Position numbers and translations under genes: made by a program. A model generated the notes under the pieces. It saw nothing but the letters and a program-made list of their open reading frames with translations. It was not told the DNA's origin and made no database searches. From JACCXG01 sp963834305 (GTDB lineage: Bacteria > Acidobacteriota > Vicinamibacteria > Vicinamibacterales > 2-12-FULL-66-21), in NCBI GenBank assembly GCA_963834305.1, contig CAWIAX010000002.1:744001-808000 (forward strand): a stretch of 64,000 nt of DNA, in the 5' to 3' direction. Numbering within the stretch: the stretch's first letter is position 1; each line of letters opens with the position of its first letter. This document shows, piece after piece, positions 1-9,649 of the stretch.

Positions 1-1161
1 GGTCTGGATGATCGTGTTGTGCTCGACCACGATCTCCGCCGGCCCGTCGCCCATCTGCAGGAAAGCGCCGCTGCCACCCCAGCGCTCGCGGTCCACGCCA
101 TAGACCAGGTTGTCGGCGATCCGGATCCGGCGCATCGTCCCGCTCGCCCCGGCGTCGTCTTTGCCGAGCAGGTTGAAGGCGCCGCCGGTGTGGCGGACGA
201 TGTTGTAGCGGAAGGTGACGTCCTCCACCGTGGCCCAGGGAGCCGCCCCGCGCTCCCCCCGCGGCGTCAACACGATGGCGTAACCAGGCTGGCCGCCGGC
301 CCAGTTGTTCTCGAAGAGGTTGCCCTCGACCAGGACCCGGCGGGCGTTCTTCAGCTCGAACAGGTTCTTGACCGTCCACTTCTGCGTTCGCCAGGCGACC
401 GGTCGAGCCACGTGGTTGCGCCGGAAGACGACGTCGGACGGCACCAGCCCGCTGGCGCCCGGAATGGCCCCGCCGAGCATGAAATTTTCCCCGGACGCCT
501 CGAGATAGTTGTTCTCGATGAGGAACGGACCCGGTCCGCTCCAGCCGGCGATGGCCTGGGCGTCCTGCCCGACGGCCTTGATGTCGGCAATGTACGAGTT
601 GATGACCGTCGTGGAGGCGCTGTTGAGGGCGATGCCCCGCTTCTGTCCACGCTCCGGATCACCGTGGATGTAGCAGCGGTCGACCACGATCTCCGACGGG
701 CCGCGTCCTTCGCCGGTCTGCGCCGGCGACGCGTCGCCGAGGACGAGGATGTCGCCGCCGGCGGTGGGGCCCAGTTCGAGCAGCAGGAGACGCCAGTGAT
801 GCGCTCCCGGCGCGGTGCGCAGCGCCGGAGAGGTGTCGGGTGATTGAATCTTCGCGAGCTTCGGCGCATGAGCCGGGGTGACGCGGCTGCCCGCGCCCGG
901 CAGGCCGGACCCTCCCGTCCGGATCGTGATGTGCCGCGAGCCGGTCTTCTGCGGCAGGACGAAATTGCCGCTATAGACCGCACCGGCGGCCAGCTCGATG
1001 ACGTCACCGGGGTTGGCGCGATCGATCGCGGCCTGCAGGTCCCCGCCGCTGCCGACCGCGATGATCGCTGCGCGGGGAGACATCGGTGCGGCGACCTGCA
1101 TCGGGGCAGGAAGCGCTTGAGCCGCCAGGCACGCCAGGACTGCCGCGAAGAGTATTTTCAT
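1..1161 (-). CDS. secreted right-handed beta-helix protein, C-terminus off the window
   Basis: The minus strand is open without a stop from the ATG at 1161 to the window edge (387 codons), so the C-terminus is missing. Residues 1-20 form a signal peptide (MKILFAAVLACLAAQALPAP). The following GGDLQAAIDRANPGDVIEL is the usual opening of pectate-lyase-like parallel beta-helix proteins, and later segments repeat Asn-ladder rungs (IENNYLEASGENF, VEGNLFENN, FRYNIVRH, VVEHNTI). Such folds bind or cleave polysaccharides outside the cytoplasm; catalytic residues cannot be assigned. No clear ribosome site precedes the ATG. It lies 97 bases behind the small PEP-CTERM-like gene on the same strand and next to an exopolysaccharide locus, so a role in polymer binding or processing is plausible inference. 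Confidence 0.75.
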   Translation of the reverse strand, partial: MKILFAAVLACLAAQALPAPMQVAAPMSPRAAIIAVGSGGDLQAAIDRANPGDVIELAAGAVYSGNFVLPQKTGSRHITIRTGGSGLPGAGSRVTPAHAPKLAKIQSPDTSPALRTAPGAHHWRLLLLELGPTAGGDILVLGDASPAQTGEGRGPSEIVVDRCYIHGDPERGQKRGIALNSASTTVINSYIADIKAVGQDAQAIAGWSGPGPFLIENNYLEASGENFMLGGAIPGASGLVPSDVVFRRNHVARPVAWRTQKWTVKNLFELKNARRVLVEGNLFENNWAGGQPGYAIVLTPRGERGAAPWATVEDVTFRYNIVRHTGGAFNLLGKDDAGASGTMRRIRIADNLVYGVDRERWGGSGAFLQMGDGPAEIVVEHNTIIQT

Positions 1162-1258
1162 TTGATAGGAGGCGGACACCGACGGGCACGAGCGACGGAG
1201 CGGTCAAAGATGAGCCTCAGCTCGAATGCGATCCATACGCCACGGCACCGCCGCTCGA

Positions 1259-1483
1259 TCAGGCGGCGCGGCGCACTGCCGCAGCAAGCCCGATCAGCGC
1301 GCTGCCGACCAGGAGCATCGCAGCTTCGTCCCGGACTGCCGGAACCCCGAACGCGAGGCGCTGCACCGCGACCGTCGGCGGCGCGCTCGCCGCGGTCTCG
1401 TCGGTGACTGCCGGCGAGGCTCCCACGGATGTGGCAATCATTGCCCATCCCGCGAAAACCATCAATGAAAACTGCCTGCCCAT
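1259..1483 (-). CDS. 74-residue secreted protein with PEP-CTERM-like tail
   Basis: The chosen ATG at 1483 follows a GGGGAGAGGG ribosome site; an upstream in-frame ATG at 1531 lacks one. Residues 1-23 are a signal peptide ending in SVGASPA. A linker of about 25 residues rich in Ala, Thr and Pro follows. The last 28 residues read VPAVRDEAAMLLVGSALIGL and then AAAVRRAA: a Val-Pro start, a hydrophobic helix with the GSxLIGLAA pattern and a terminal Arg pair. This is the layout of PEP-CTERM sorting signals, although the canonical Pro-Glu-Pro is replaced. Known PEP-CTERM proteins are exported, cut by exosortase and tied to exopolysaccharide production. Almost nothing remains between signal and tail, so it would be a very small mature product. 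Chance similarity is possible. Confidence 0.55.
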   Translation of the reverse strand: MGRQFSLMVFAGWAMIATSVGASPAVTDETAASAPPTVAVQRLAFGVPAVRDEAAMLLVGSALIGLAAAVRRAA

Positions 1484-1542
1484 GACTTTGCCCTCTCCCC
1501 CGCTGTGCGCCGCCCGGGGCGGCGCCTGCATCCATCGAGTAG

Positions 1543-1558
1543 TTCAAGCGATGTGCCA
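1543..1558 (-). promoter_or_regulatory. sigma-54-like -24/-12 element before the PEP-CTERM-like gene
   Basis: Read on the minus strand the 16 bases are TGGCACATCGCTTGAA. The -24 half TGGCAC is perfect and the spacing is right; the -12 half is TTGAA instead of TTGCA. A start site about 12 bases downstream would give a leader of some 45 bases to the ATG at 1483. The rest of the gene-free stretch 1484-1784 holds only a weaker plus-strand candidate at 1682-1697 (AGGTACAACTCTTGAA) ahead of the first regulator; I see no clear sigma-70 promoter there. Confidence 0.4.
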
Positions 1559-1784
1559 GCGTGGATGTGCTGGAATGCCATGAAAAACGCACCCAACCGG
1601 GGACCGATGGCGGTCCTGGGGTGTCTTGAGGCAGAGAGTTACCCAAATCTCCCACTCGGGCGGCGTCCGTCCCGCCTGCCGAGGTACAACTCTTGAATGC
1701 GTTGGCGCCTCGGACAGAAGAGGTGTAACGTTGCTTACACATGATCGCGAGTCACCCGAGCTCGACGCTCGCGGGCAGGAGAAG

Positions 1785-3316
<1,532 letters not shown>

Positions 3317-3336
3317 AGTAATTTTTCCTGGCAGGC

Positions 3337-3364
3337 ACCCGGCTCAGCCGTCCACGGGCCGGGT
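3337..3364 (+). terminator. possible hairpin terminator after the first regulator
   Basis: Arms ACCCGGC (3337-3343) and GCCGGGT (3358-3364) pair over 7 bases around a 14-base loop, 20 bases past the stop codon. There is no T-run after it, so intrinsic termination is only a suggestion. Confidence 0.35.
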
Positions 3365-3502
3365 TCCTGCTCATCCGTTTGCTCCCACTTTCCCTCTTCT
3401 GGGTATTCCGCTTCCACTTCCCTATGACGCGTCTGCCCGTGGCCCCGTCGTGCCCGTAGGCGGGCCGGCGATTTTCCGAAGAATACGAAACATTTCCACT
3501 CG

Positions 3503-3518
3503 TGGCATTGCGCTTGCT
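3503..3518 (+). promoter_or_regulatory. sigma-54 (-24/-12) promoter ahead of the second regulator and the EPS operon
   Basis: The 16 bases TGGCATTGCGCTTGCT match the consensus TGGCACGNNNNTTGCW at TGGCA, TTGC and the final T/A, with the obligatory GG-N10-GC spacing (GG 3504-3505, GC 3516-3517). The expected transcript start near 3529 leaves about 40 bases of leader to the ATG at 3569. It lies in the 252-base gap between two sigma-54 activators, so control by the upstream response regulator and/or the second regulator itself is the natural reading. Confidence 0.75.
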
Positions 3519-3568
3519 CAACAGCAGCCTGTGACGTGGTGCAACCGATCCGCGCAAGTGGGGCGCTT

Positions 3569-4727
3569 ATGACCGACCGGCAACTGCTGGCTTTAGATTC
3601 AGGCGGGTACACCGGCGGCGCCGAGCGGCCGCGTGCGCCGCGCGTCACCGGCGTGCTGCTCGGCCATAACGAGCAGATGCGTGAGGTCCGGAGCCTGATC
3701 GATCGGGTGGCGGACACCGACGTCACGGTGCTCATCCGTGGCGAGAGCGGCACCGGGAAGGAGCTGGTGGCCCGTGCGGTTCATGCGGCCTCGCCGCGCC
3801 GCGACAAGCCGTTCGTGAAGGTGAACTGCGCGGCGCTGCCCTCGGAGCTGCTGGAGTCCGAGCTCTTCGGGTTCGAGCGCGGCGCCTTCACCGGCGCCAT
3901 CCAGCACAAGCCGGGCAAGTTCGAGTTCGCCAATCACGGGACGATGTTCCTGGACGAGATCAGCGAGATGCACGCGCCGCTGCAGTCCAAGCTGCTGCAG
4001 GTGCTCCAGGACGGCGAGTTCGCGCGGCTCGGCGGCCGCCACGACGTCCGGGTCGACGTGCGCATCGTCGCGGCGACGAACCGCGATCTCGAGATCGCCG
4101 TCCGCGACGGCCTGTTCCGCGAGGACCTCTACTTCCGGTTGAACGTCGTGTGCATCACGCTGCCGCCGCTGCGGCAGCGCCGCGACGAGATCCCGCAGCT
4201 GACGTCGCTCTTTCTGCGGCAGTACCTCGGAGCACTACAACAAGCCGGCGTTGGCCCTGGCCAGCGACACGCTGCGCCTGTTCGCGGAGTACGACTGGCC
4301 GGGCAACGTCCGCGAGCTCGAGAACCTGACCAAGCGGATGGTGATTCTCGGATCGGACGAGTCCATCCGCCGGGAGCTCGCCGAGGCGATTGCCGGCCGC
4401 AGGTCGCGATCGGGATTGATTCCCGCGCTGCAGCCGCGCCCTGACGCCGCGGATAGCCAGGCCGCCGCGCTACCTGGACCGCCCGGGCCGGCCGCCGCCG
4501 CGGAGGCGAGCCGGACGCCGGCAGCGGATCCGGCGGGCGCCGCCGCGCCCAGCGGCTCGCTGAAGGACATCGCGCGTCACGCGGCGCGCGGCGCCGAACG
4601 CGAGCTGATCTACCGCACCCTGCAGCAGACGCGGTGGAACCGCCGCGAAGCGGCGGAGATCCTCGGCATCAGCTACAAGGCGCTGCTCTACAAGATTAAA
4701 GAAGCGGAGCTGGACAAAGCATCGTGA
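3569..4727 (+). CDS. sigma-54 interaction domain transcriptional activator without receiver domain (one frameshift)
   Basis: The protein begins almost directly with the AAA+ module: Walker A GESGTGKE, GAFTGA loop (ELFGFERGAFTGA), Walker B MFLDEISEM, sensor DWPGNVRELEN. A Pro/Ala-rich linker follows, and a Fis-type HTH (WNRREAAEILGISYKALLYK) closes it. The first 30 residues contain no receiver, so activity is probably set by expression level or by another partner. It is closely similar in sequence to the first regulator, suggesting duplication with loss of the receiver. One extra G at 4229-4230 (CTC-G-GAG) breaks the frame inside the AAA+ domain. ATG 3569 is preferred because GTG 3536 would sit at the predicted transcript start. 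Its stop overlaps the next start (TGATG). Confidence 0.8.
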
Positions 4728-5200
4728 TGGCCAGCGATCCGTTTCTCCAAGAGGACCTCCGCGTGTTGACGCCAGAAGCGTTCGACTTCGTGCTGAACAA
4801 CGAGCTGAAGCGCGCGGTCCGGTCGCAGAACTTCCTGACGCTGCTCGTGCTCGAGCCGACGTCGTCCGGCCCGGAACCGCCGCCGCGGCCGGAACTGGTC
4901 CGCGAAGTGGCGCGTCTGGTGAGCCGTGAAGTGCGGGAGACCGATCTCCTGTCGCAGACCGCCGGCGGCCAGCTGTCGATCGTGCTGCTCGATGCCGACC
5001 TGCACAGCTCGATGCAGGTGGTCGATCGGCTGGTCTCCCGCTTCGAGCACTACGAGTTTGCCAGTCCGATCGCGATCGAGGTCGGCGCCGCCTGCTGCCC
5101 GACGCACGGCGCCGATGCCGAGACGCTGCGGCGCGCCGCCGAGGCACGCCCGGTTCATCCGCGCCGCGACGATCGCGGCAACGCATCGACTGCTCAATAG
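4727..5200 (+). CDS. degenerate GGDEF-domain protein
   Basis: A 157-residue cytoplasmic protein with the alpha/beta pattern of a diguanylate cyclase domain: a DDLLSQTAGGQLSIVLLDAD-like segment occupies the place of the GGDEF hairpin, but the signature reads AGGQL, so the catalytic GG(D/E)EF is lost and c-di-GMP synthesis is unlikely. Such remnants can bind nucleotides or proteins. The start overlaps the stop of the activator gene and the export gene follows 11 bases later, so it belongs to the same transcript. The last 20 residues (after AETLRRAA) look unlike the family; a plus-one shift near 5150 is possible but I could not confirm it. Confidence 0.5.
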   Translation: MASDPFLQEDLRVLTPEAFDFVLNNELKRAVRSQNFLTLLVLEPTSSGPEPPPRPELVREVARLVSREVRETDLLSQTAGGQLSIVLLDADLHSSMQVVDRLVSRFEHYEFASPIAIEVGAACCPTHGADAETLRRAAEARPVHPRRDDRGNASTAQ

Positions 5201-5211
5201 AGGTTGCTGTG

Positions 5212-5842
5212 ATGAAGACGCTTCTGGCCTCGTTCTCTCTCCTCGTGCTGCTGAGCCCGGCCCACGCCCAGACCACGGTCGCCGGCGTCCCAGGCCCCGG
5301 CGCGGCCGGCGGGGTCGTCGACGACCCCGGCGACCCCGACGTCGTCCGCGCCCGCCGCGAAATCGGCGCCGGTGTCGGCCGACTACCGGCTGGTGCCTGG
5401 CGACAAGCTGCGGGTCGAGGTCTACAAGGACGCGCAGGTCTCGCAGAGCGTCCAGGTCCGGCCCGACGGCAAAATCACGCTGCCGCTGGCCAACGACGTC
5501 GTGGCCGCCGGGCGGACGCCGACCGAGCTGCGCGACGCGATCGCCGAGGCGCTGAAGAGCTACATCGCCAGCCCCACGGTCACGGTCATCGTGGTCGAAA
5601 CGGTGCCGCCGGTGATCTACGTCATGGGCGAGGTCAACAGCTCCGGGCCGCAGCCGCTCATCGGCAAGCTCGACGTCGTGCAGGCGCTGAGCGCGGCCGG
5701 CGGCTTCAAGGACTTCGCCAACACCAAGAACATCAAGATCCGCCGCGGGACGCAGATCCTCAAGTTCAACTACAAGGATGCCGTCGAGGGACGGACGGCG
5801 CCGATGCTGCTGCAGCCGGGCGACACCATCATCGTCCCGTAG
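5212..5842 (+). CDS. polysaccharide biosynthesis/export protein (Wza/GumB family, one frameshift)
   Basis: Signal peptide residues 1-20 (MKTLLASFSLLVLLSPAHAQ), then a Pro/Ala/Ser/Thr linker, then the Poly_export domain (ADYRLVPGDKLRVEVYKDAQ) and a SLBB-type segment (YVMGEVNSSGPQPL to LQPGDTIIVP). It forms the periplasmic/outer-membrane export channel part for polysaccharide. The frame shifts by one extra G at about 5293 (CCA-G-GCC), inside the linker; downstream the reading is clean. No lipobox Cys follows the signal peptide, so it is not an obvious lipoprotein like Wza. ATG 5212 follows GAGGTTGC; GTG 5209 is the alternative. First structural gene of the operon. Confidence 0.85.
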
Positions 5843-5855
5843 CGAGAGCACCACC

Positions 5856-7070
5856 ATGAACACACGATGCACCACGACGTGGCGGCTGGCGGGCGCGGCG
5901 GCCGTCTGTCTGCTCGCCGCGGCGCCGGCGTCGGCGCGGCAGGACCCGCCGGAGCTGCAGGGATACCGCGGCCCGGGGTGGACGTTCACGCCGGCGGTGG
6001 CCTTCGGCGCCCTCTACGACACCAACGTGGCGCTGGCCGCGCCGCGCGCCAGCCTCGGCGAGACGCAGGGGGACACGCTGTTCAACATCGTGCCGTCGGG
6101 CCAGCTCGAGTTCCTCGGGAAGTACACCGAATTCTCGGCGGCCTACCGCGGCTTCCTCCGCCGCTACAAGGACGTGCAGGGGCTCGACGGCTTCGACCAG
6201 CGGGCGAACGCCGGCTTCAAGCACGCGGTCTCGAGGCGGCTCTCGCTGTTTGCCCGGAACAACTACGCCGACTCGCCGACGACCGACGAGGTCGAGGTCA
6301 ACGGCGTGCCGTTCCGGCGGACCGGGTCGCGGACGAACACCCTGGCGGCGGGCGCTGACTACCGTCTCACCAAGTTCACGACGCTGGCGACGCGCTACGA
6401 CATGACCTGGGTGGACTTCGAGCGCACGGACGACTTCGGCGCCCTTGCCGGCGGCTGGATCCATGGCATCCGGGCGGACCTCGGCCGCCAGCTGAACGCC
6501 CGGGTGACACTGGGCGGCGAATACGGCTACCGCACGGCCTCGGTGAACGACGGCGAGCGGGAGTTCGGGTTCCAGGACGCCGGCGGCGTGATCCGGGTGG
6601 CCCTCGGCCGGCACACCACCGGGTCCGCGGCAGCGGGCGTGGCCGTGCTCCACGATCGCAGCGCGAGCGACACGCGCAGCGGGCCCTACGTCAGGCTCGG
6701 CATCGCACATGCCCTCGAGCGTGTCCGGCTCGGCGCCGCCTTCGAGCGCCAGTACGTGCCGTCGTTCGGCTTCGGCGGCGCCAGCAACAGCCAGGAGCTC
6801 CGCGGCTACGTGCTGATGCCCGTCGCCCGGCAGCGGGTCTACGTGCAGGGCTCCGGCGCCTGGCGCCGGTCGGTCCCGTTCGAAGCGGCCGCGCTCCAGC
6901 TCGACACCATCTGGCTGCGCTCGACGATCGGGTTCGCGGCCACGCGGTGGGCACGCGTCGAAGGGCTCTACACCTACACCCGGCAGGATTCCATCATCAC
7001 CGGCGGCGAAGTCGACCGGCACCGCGTCGGCGTCCAGTTCGTGATTTCCCAGCCCATGAGGATTCAGTAA
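5856..7070 (+). CDS. outer-membrane beta-barrel protein of the EPS locus
   Basis: An intact 404-residue protein with a signal peptide (LAGAAAVCLLAAAPASARQ). The rest is alternating hydrophobic/aromatic strands separated by short polar turns, for example FTPAVAFGALYDTNVAL and YGYRTASVNDGEREFGF, typical of a 16-18-strand barrel. The family (putative beta-barrel, PEP-CTERM system associated, or BBP2) lies next to the export protein in exosortase-type loci and is thought to form the outer-membrane exit. Its stop codon overlaps the start of the next gene by one base (TAATG), so expression is coupled to the chain-length regulator. Confidence 0.75.
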   Translation: MNTRCTTTWRLAGAAAVCLLAAAPASARQDPPELQGYRGPGWTFTPAVAFGALYDTNVALAAPRASLGETQGDTLFNIVPSGQLEFLGKYTEFSAAYRGFLRRYKDVQGLDGFDQRANAGFKHAVSRRLSLFARNNYADSPTTDEVEVNGVPFRRTGSRTNTLAAGADYRLTKFTTLATRYDMTWVDFERTDDFGALAGGWIHGIRADLGRQLNARVTLGGEYGYRTASVNDGEREFGFQDAGGVIRVALGRHTTGSAAAGVAVLHDRSASDTRSGPYVRLGIAHALERVRLGAAFERQYVPSFGFGGASNSQELRGYVLMPVARQRVYVQGSGAWRRSVPFEAAALQLDTIWLRSTIGFAATRWARVEGLYTYTRQDSIITGGEVDRHRVGVQFVISQPMRIQ

Positions 7071-8527
7071 TGGAAGAACGTTCCTTTCATCCCCTCGACT
7101 ACGTGTCGGTGCTGCAGCGCCGCAAGTGGTGGTTCGTCGCGCCGCTGGTGTTCTGCCTGGTGCTCGGCACCGCGCTGGCGCTGTTCCTGCCGCGGACCTA
7201 CAAGTCGCAGGCCGACATCGGCATCGCCGATCCCACGCTGTCGCCTGAGCTGCTGCGTGGCGTGCAGTCGGTCGACGCGCGTGAGCGGCAGCGCGCCATC
7301 TCGCAGCAGCTGCTGAGCCGGGCGGTGCTCGAGCGGGTCGTCCGCGAGGAGCGGCTCAGCCCCAATCGCCCGGTCGAAGACACCGCGGCGAGCCTGCGGG
7401 CGCGGGTCGAGGAGAACATCGAGGTGCCCAATCCGATCGGCCGCTCCGGCGGGTCGCGTGACGGCCTCGAGAGTTTCCGGCTCGGCTACGTCGACAGCTC
7501 CCCCGAGCGGGCGCAGCGGATCGCCAACCGCCTCGCCACCGTGTTCGTCGAGGAGAACTCCAAGACCAAGACCCAGCGCGCGGAGAACACCTCCGAGGTG
7601 CTCGGCCAGCAGCTCCGCGACAGCCAGGAGCGGCTCGCGCGGCTGACCGAGCAGCTCCGGGTCAAGAAGGAGGCGTTCATGGGGCGCCTGCCGAACCAGG
7701 CCAACGCCAACATCCAGATGGTCAACGGCCTGCGCCAGCAGCTCGAATCGCTGTCCACCCAGCTGCGCGGCGAGACCGAGCGGCTGTCGCAGGTCGAGTC
7801 GACGCTGCAGATGATGCAGCAGGGCATCGGCACGGCCGGACTGACGAGCGCCGGCCAGGCGGCCATCCAGAGCAGCCAGTCGCGGCTGAACACGCTGCAG
7901 CAGCAGCTGGCCCAGGCGCGGGCGCTCGGCTTCACCGACATCCATCCCGAGATTCTGCGGATCCAGGGGGAAATCGCCGAGGCCCAGAAGGAACTGACGG
8001 CGGCACGGCAGCAGTCGCCGGGCAACCGCGAGGAGCTCCTCAGCGCCGACCCGATGTACCGGCAGAAGATCGACGAGCGCAACTCGCTGCGGGTCCGGAT
8101 CAACCAGCTGCGCGCCGCGGAGTCACAGGCCCGGGTGCAGATCGGCCAGTACCAGGCGCGCGTCGAAGCCGCGCCGATGGTCGAGCAGGAGCTGTCGTCG
8201 CTGCAGCAGGACTACGACCTCGAGCGCCAGCGCTACGCCACGCTCTCGACCCAGCACCAGACCGCGATCATGGCGGAAGACCTCGCGCGCAAGCAGGGCG
8301 GCGAGCGCTTCGTCGTGCTGAACCCGGCCTACCTGCCCCTCAGCCCGATCAGCCCGGACATCGTGCGCCTGCTCCTCATGTCGCTCGCGCTCGGCCTCGT
8401 CTTCGGCACGGCCGCGGTGGTCGGCCGCGAGTTCATGGATCGGTCGGTGCATGACGCCAGGGCACTCCAGAGCGAGTTCGAAGTCCCGGTGCTCGGCGAG
8501 ATTCCGCGCATCCACGGGACCGTGTAG
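7070..8527 (+). CDS. exosortase-system polysaccharide chain-length determinant (Wzz/GNVR family)
   Basis: Intact, 485 residues. An N-terminal membrane helix (about residues 20-40, WWFVAPLVFCLVLGTALALF) precedes a Wzz domain. A long Gln/Arg/Glu-rich coiled coil (about 180-400) and the GNVR-type segment VLNPAYLPLSPISPD come before a second membrane helix (about 435-455). This is the layout of TIGR03007-type regulators of chain length in EpsH/exosortase loci; the kinase domain is supplied separately by the next gene. ATG 7070 overlaps the preceding stop and is preceded by TGAGGA. Confidence 0.88.
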   Translation: MEERSFHPLDYVSVLQRRKWWFVAPLVFCLVLGTALALFLPRTYKSQADIGIADPTLSPELLRGVQSVDARERQRAISQQLLSRAVLERVVREERLSPNRPVEDTAASLRARVEENIEVPNPIGRSGGSRDGLESFRLGYVDSSPERAQRIANRLATVFVEENSKTKTQRAENTSEVLGQQLRDSQERLARLTEQLRVKKEAFMGRLPNQANANIQMVNGLRQQLESLSTQLRGETERLSQVESTLQMMQQGIGTAGLTSAGQAAIQSSQSRLNTLQQQLAQARALGFTDIHPEILRIQGEIAEAQKELTAARQQSPGNREELLSADPMYRQKIDERNSLRVRINQLRAAESQARVQIGQYQARVEAAPMVEQELSSLQQDYDLERQRYATLSTQHQTAIMAEDLARKQGGERFVVLNPAYLPLSPISPDIVRLLLMSLALGLVFGTAAVVGREFMDRSVHDARALQSEFEVPVLGEIPRIHGTV

Positions 8528-8596
8528 CGTCCGCCGCGTATCGGCCGTCGATCAGGGATTCGTGGACCAGGACAGAGCAGGCAGGAGCGAAGCAGT

Positions 8597-9604
8597 ATGA
8601 GCCGCATTCAGGACATCTTGAGCAAGGCCGAGCGGGACGGAACCGCGCGGCGCACGCGTTCGCTGGGTAACGATTACGCAGCCCGTCCGGCAGACGAGCC
8701 GCGCCCCGCGCGTCCGCTCACCGACGACGAGGGGGTGCGCGCGCGCACCCTCGTCGAGGCGCCGCCTGCGCTCCGCCCCGCCGGGCCCGTCGCCCCTGTC
8801 GTACACGACGGAGACGAGGCCCGCTACGCCCGGCCGTCCGCCCCGGCGGCGGAGCCGCGCGTGCGCTTCACCGAGACGGCCCGCCCCTCCGAGGCCGCCG
8901 CCGCCGGCGTGGCGCCTCCCGGACCGCAGCTCGATCGGCTGCTGGTGGCGGCGCTCGCCCCGACCTCCCTCGCCGCCGAAAAGTATCGCTCGCTGCGCAC
9001 GCGGCTCAAGCGCGCCGAGACGGGGCGCAACCTGCGCACCATCGCCATCACCAGCCCGGCAAAAGGAGACGGCAAGAGCCTCACGGCCGCCAACCTGGCG
9101 TTGACCATGGCGCAGGAGTTCCAGCAGCGCGTGCTGCTCGTCGACGCCGACCTGCGGCGGCCGACGGTGCACCAGCTCTTCGGGCTCGGCGACGGTCCCG
9201 GCCTCGGCGACGTCCTGATGAACGTCGCGGACCTCGACCAGGCGCTGGTCACGCTGCCCGACCAGCACCTCACCATCCTGCCCGCGGGCGTGCCGCCCAG
9301 CCATCCGGCGGAGCTGCTGGGCTCGGCGACGATGCGGCGGGTGCTCGATACCTTGCGGACCCGGTTCGATCGCATCCTGATCGACGTCCCCCCGGTCGCC
9401 CCGCTGGCGGACCTGCACATCCTGGCGCCGATGGTCGACGGCCTGCTGATGATCGTCCGGGCCGGCGTCACGCCGCGGCCCGCGATCGAGCGCGCGCTCG
9501 CCGGCCTCGACACGACCAAGGTCCTCGGCCTCGTCCTGAACGAATCGGGCGGCGAAGGCACCGAGACCTACAACTACGAAGGCTACGGCTACATCGCGGG
9601 GTGA
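8597..9604 (+). CDS. CpsD/CapB-type tyrosine-protein kinase of the EPS locus
   Basis: Intact, 335 residues. Walker A SPAKGDGKS lies at about 153-161, Walker A' VLLVDADLRRPT near 179-190 and Walker B ILIDVPP near 260-266. The C-terminus ends in a tyrosine cluster (ETYNYEGYGYIAG), the autophosphorylation site of bacterial BY-kinases. A disordered N-terminal 110 residues rich in Pro/Arg precede the domain. The partner activating membrane protein is the chain-length regulator immediately upstream. The cycle of Tyr phosphorylation controls polymer length and export. It starts at ATG 8597 after GGAG. Confidence 0.88.
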   Translation: MSRIQDILSKAERDGTARRTRSLGNDYAARPADEPRPARPLTDDEGVRARTLVEAPPALRPAGPVAPVVHDGDEARYARPSAPAAEPRVRFTETARPSEAAAAGVAPPGPQLDRLLVAALAPTSLAAEKYRSLRTRLKRAETGRNLRTIAITSPAKGDGKSLTAANLALTMAQEFQQRVLLVDADLRRPTVHQLFGLGDGPGLGDVLMNVADLDQALVTLPDQHLTILPAGVPPSHPAELLGSATMRRVLDTLRTRFDRILIDVPPVAPLADLHILAPMVDGLLMIVRAGVTPRPAIERALAGLDTTKVLGLVLNESGGEGTETYNYEGYGYIAG

Positions 9605-9649
9605 CAGGCGGACCGCCGCCGGATCGCTCCGGCGCCCCAGGCCACGACC

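Noticed and set aside
19..1207. Plus- and minus-strand frames at 19-843, 351-1007 and 1004-1207
   Set aside because: They overlap the beta-helix gene, which runs open to the window edge on the minus strand with signal peptide and recognisable repeats; the others have shadow composition.
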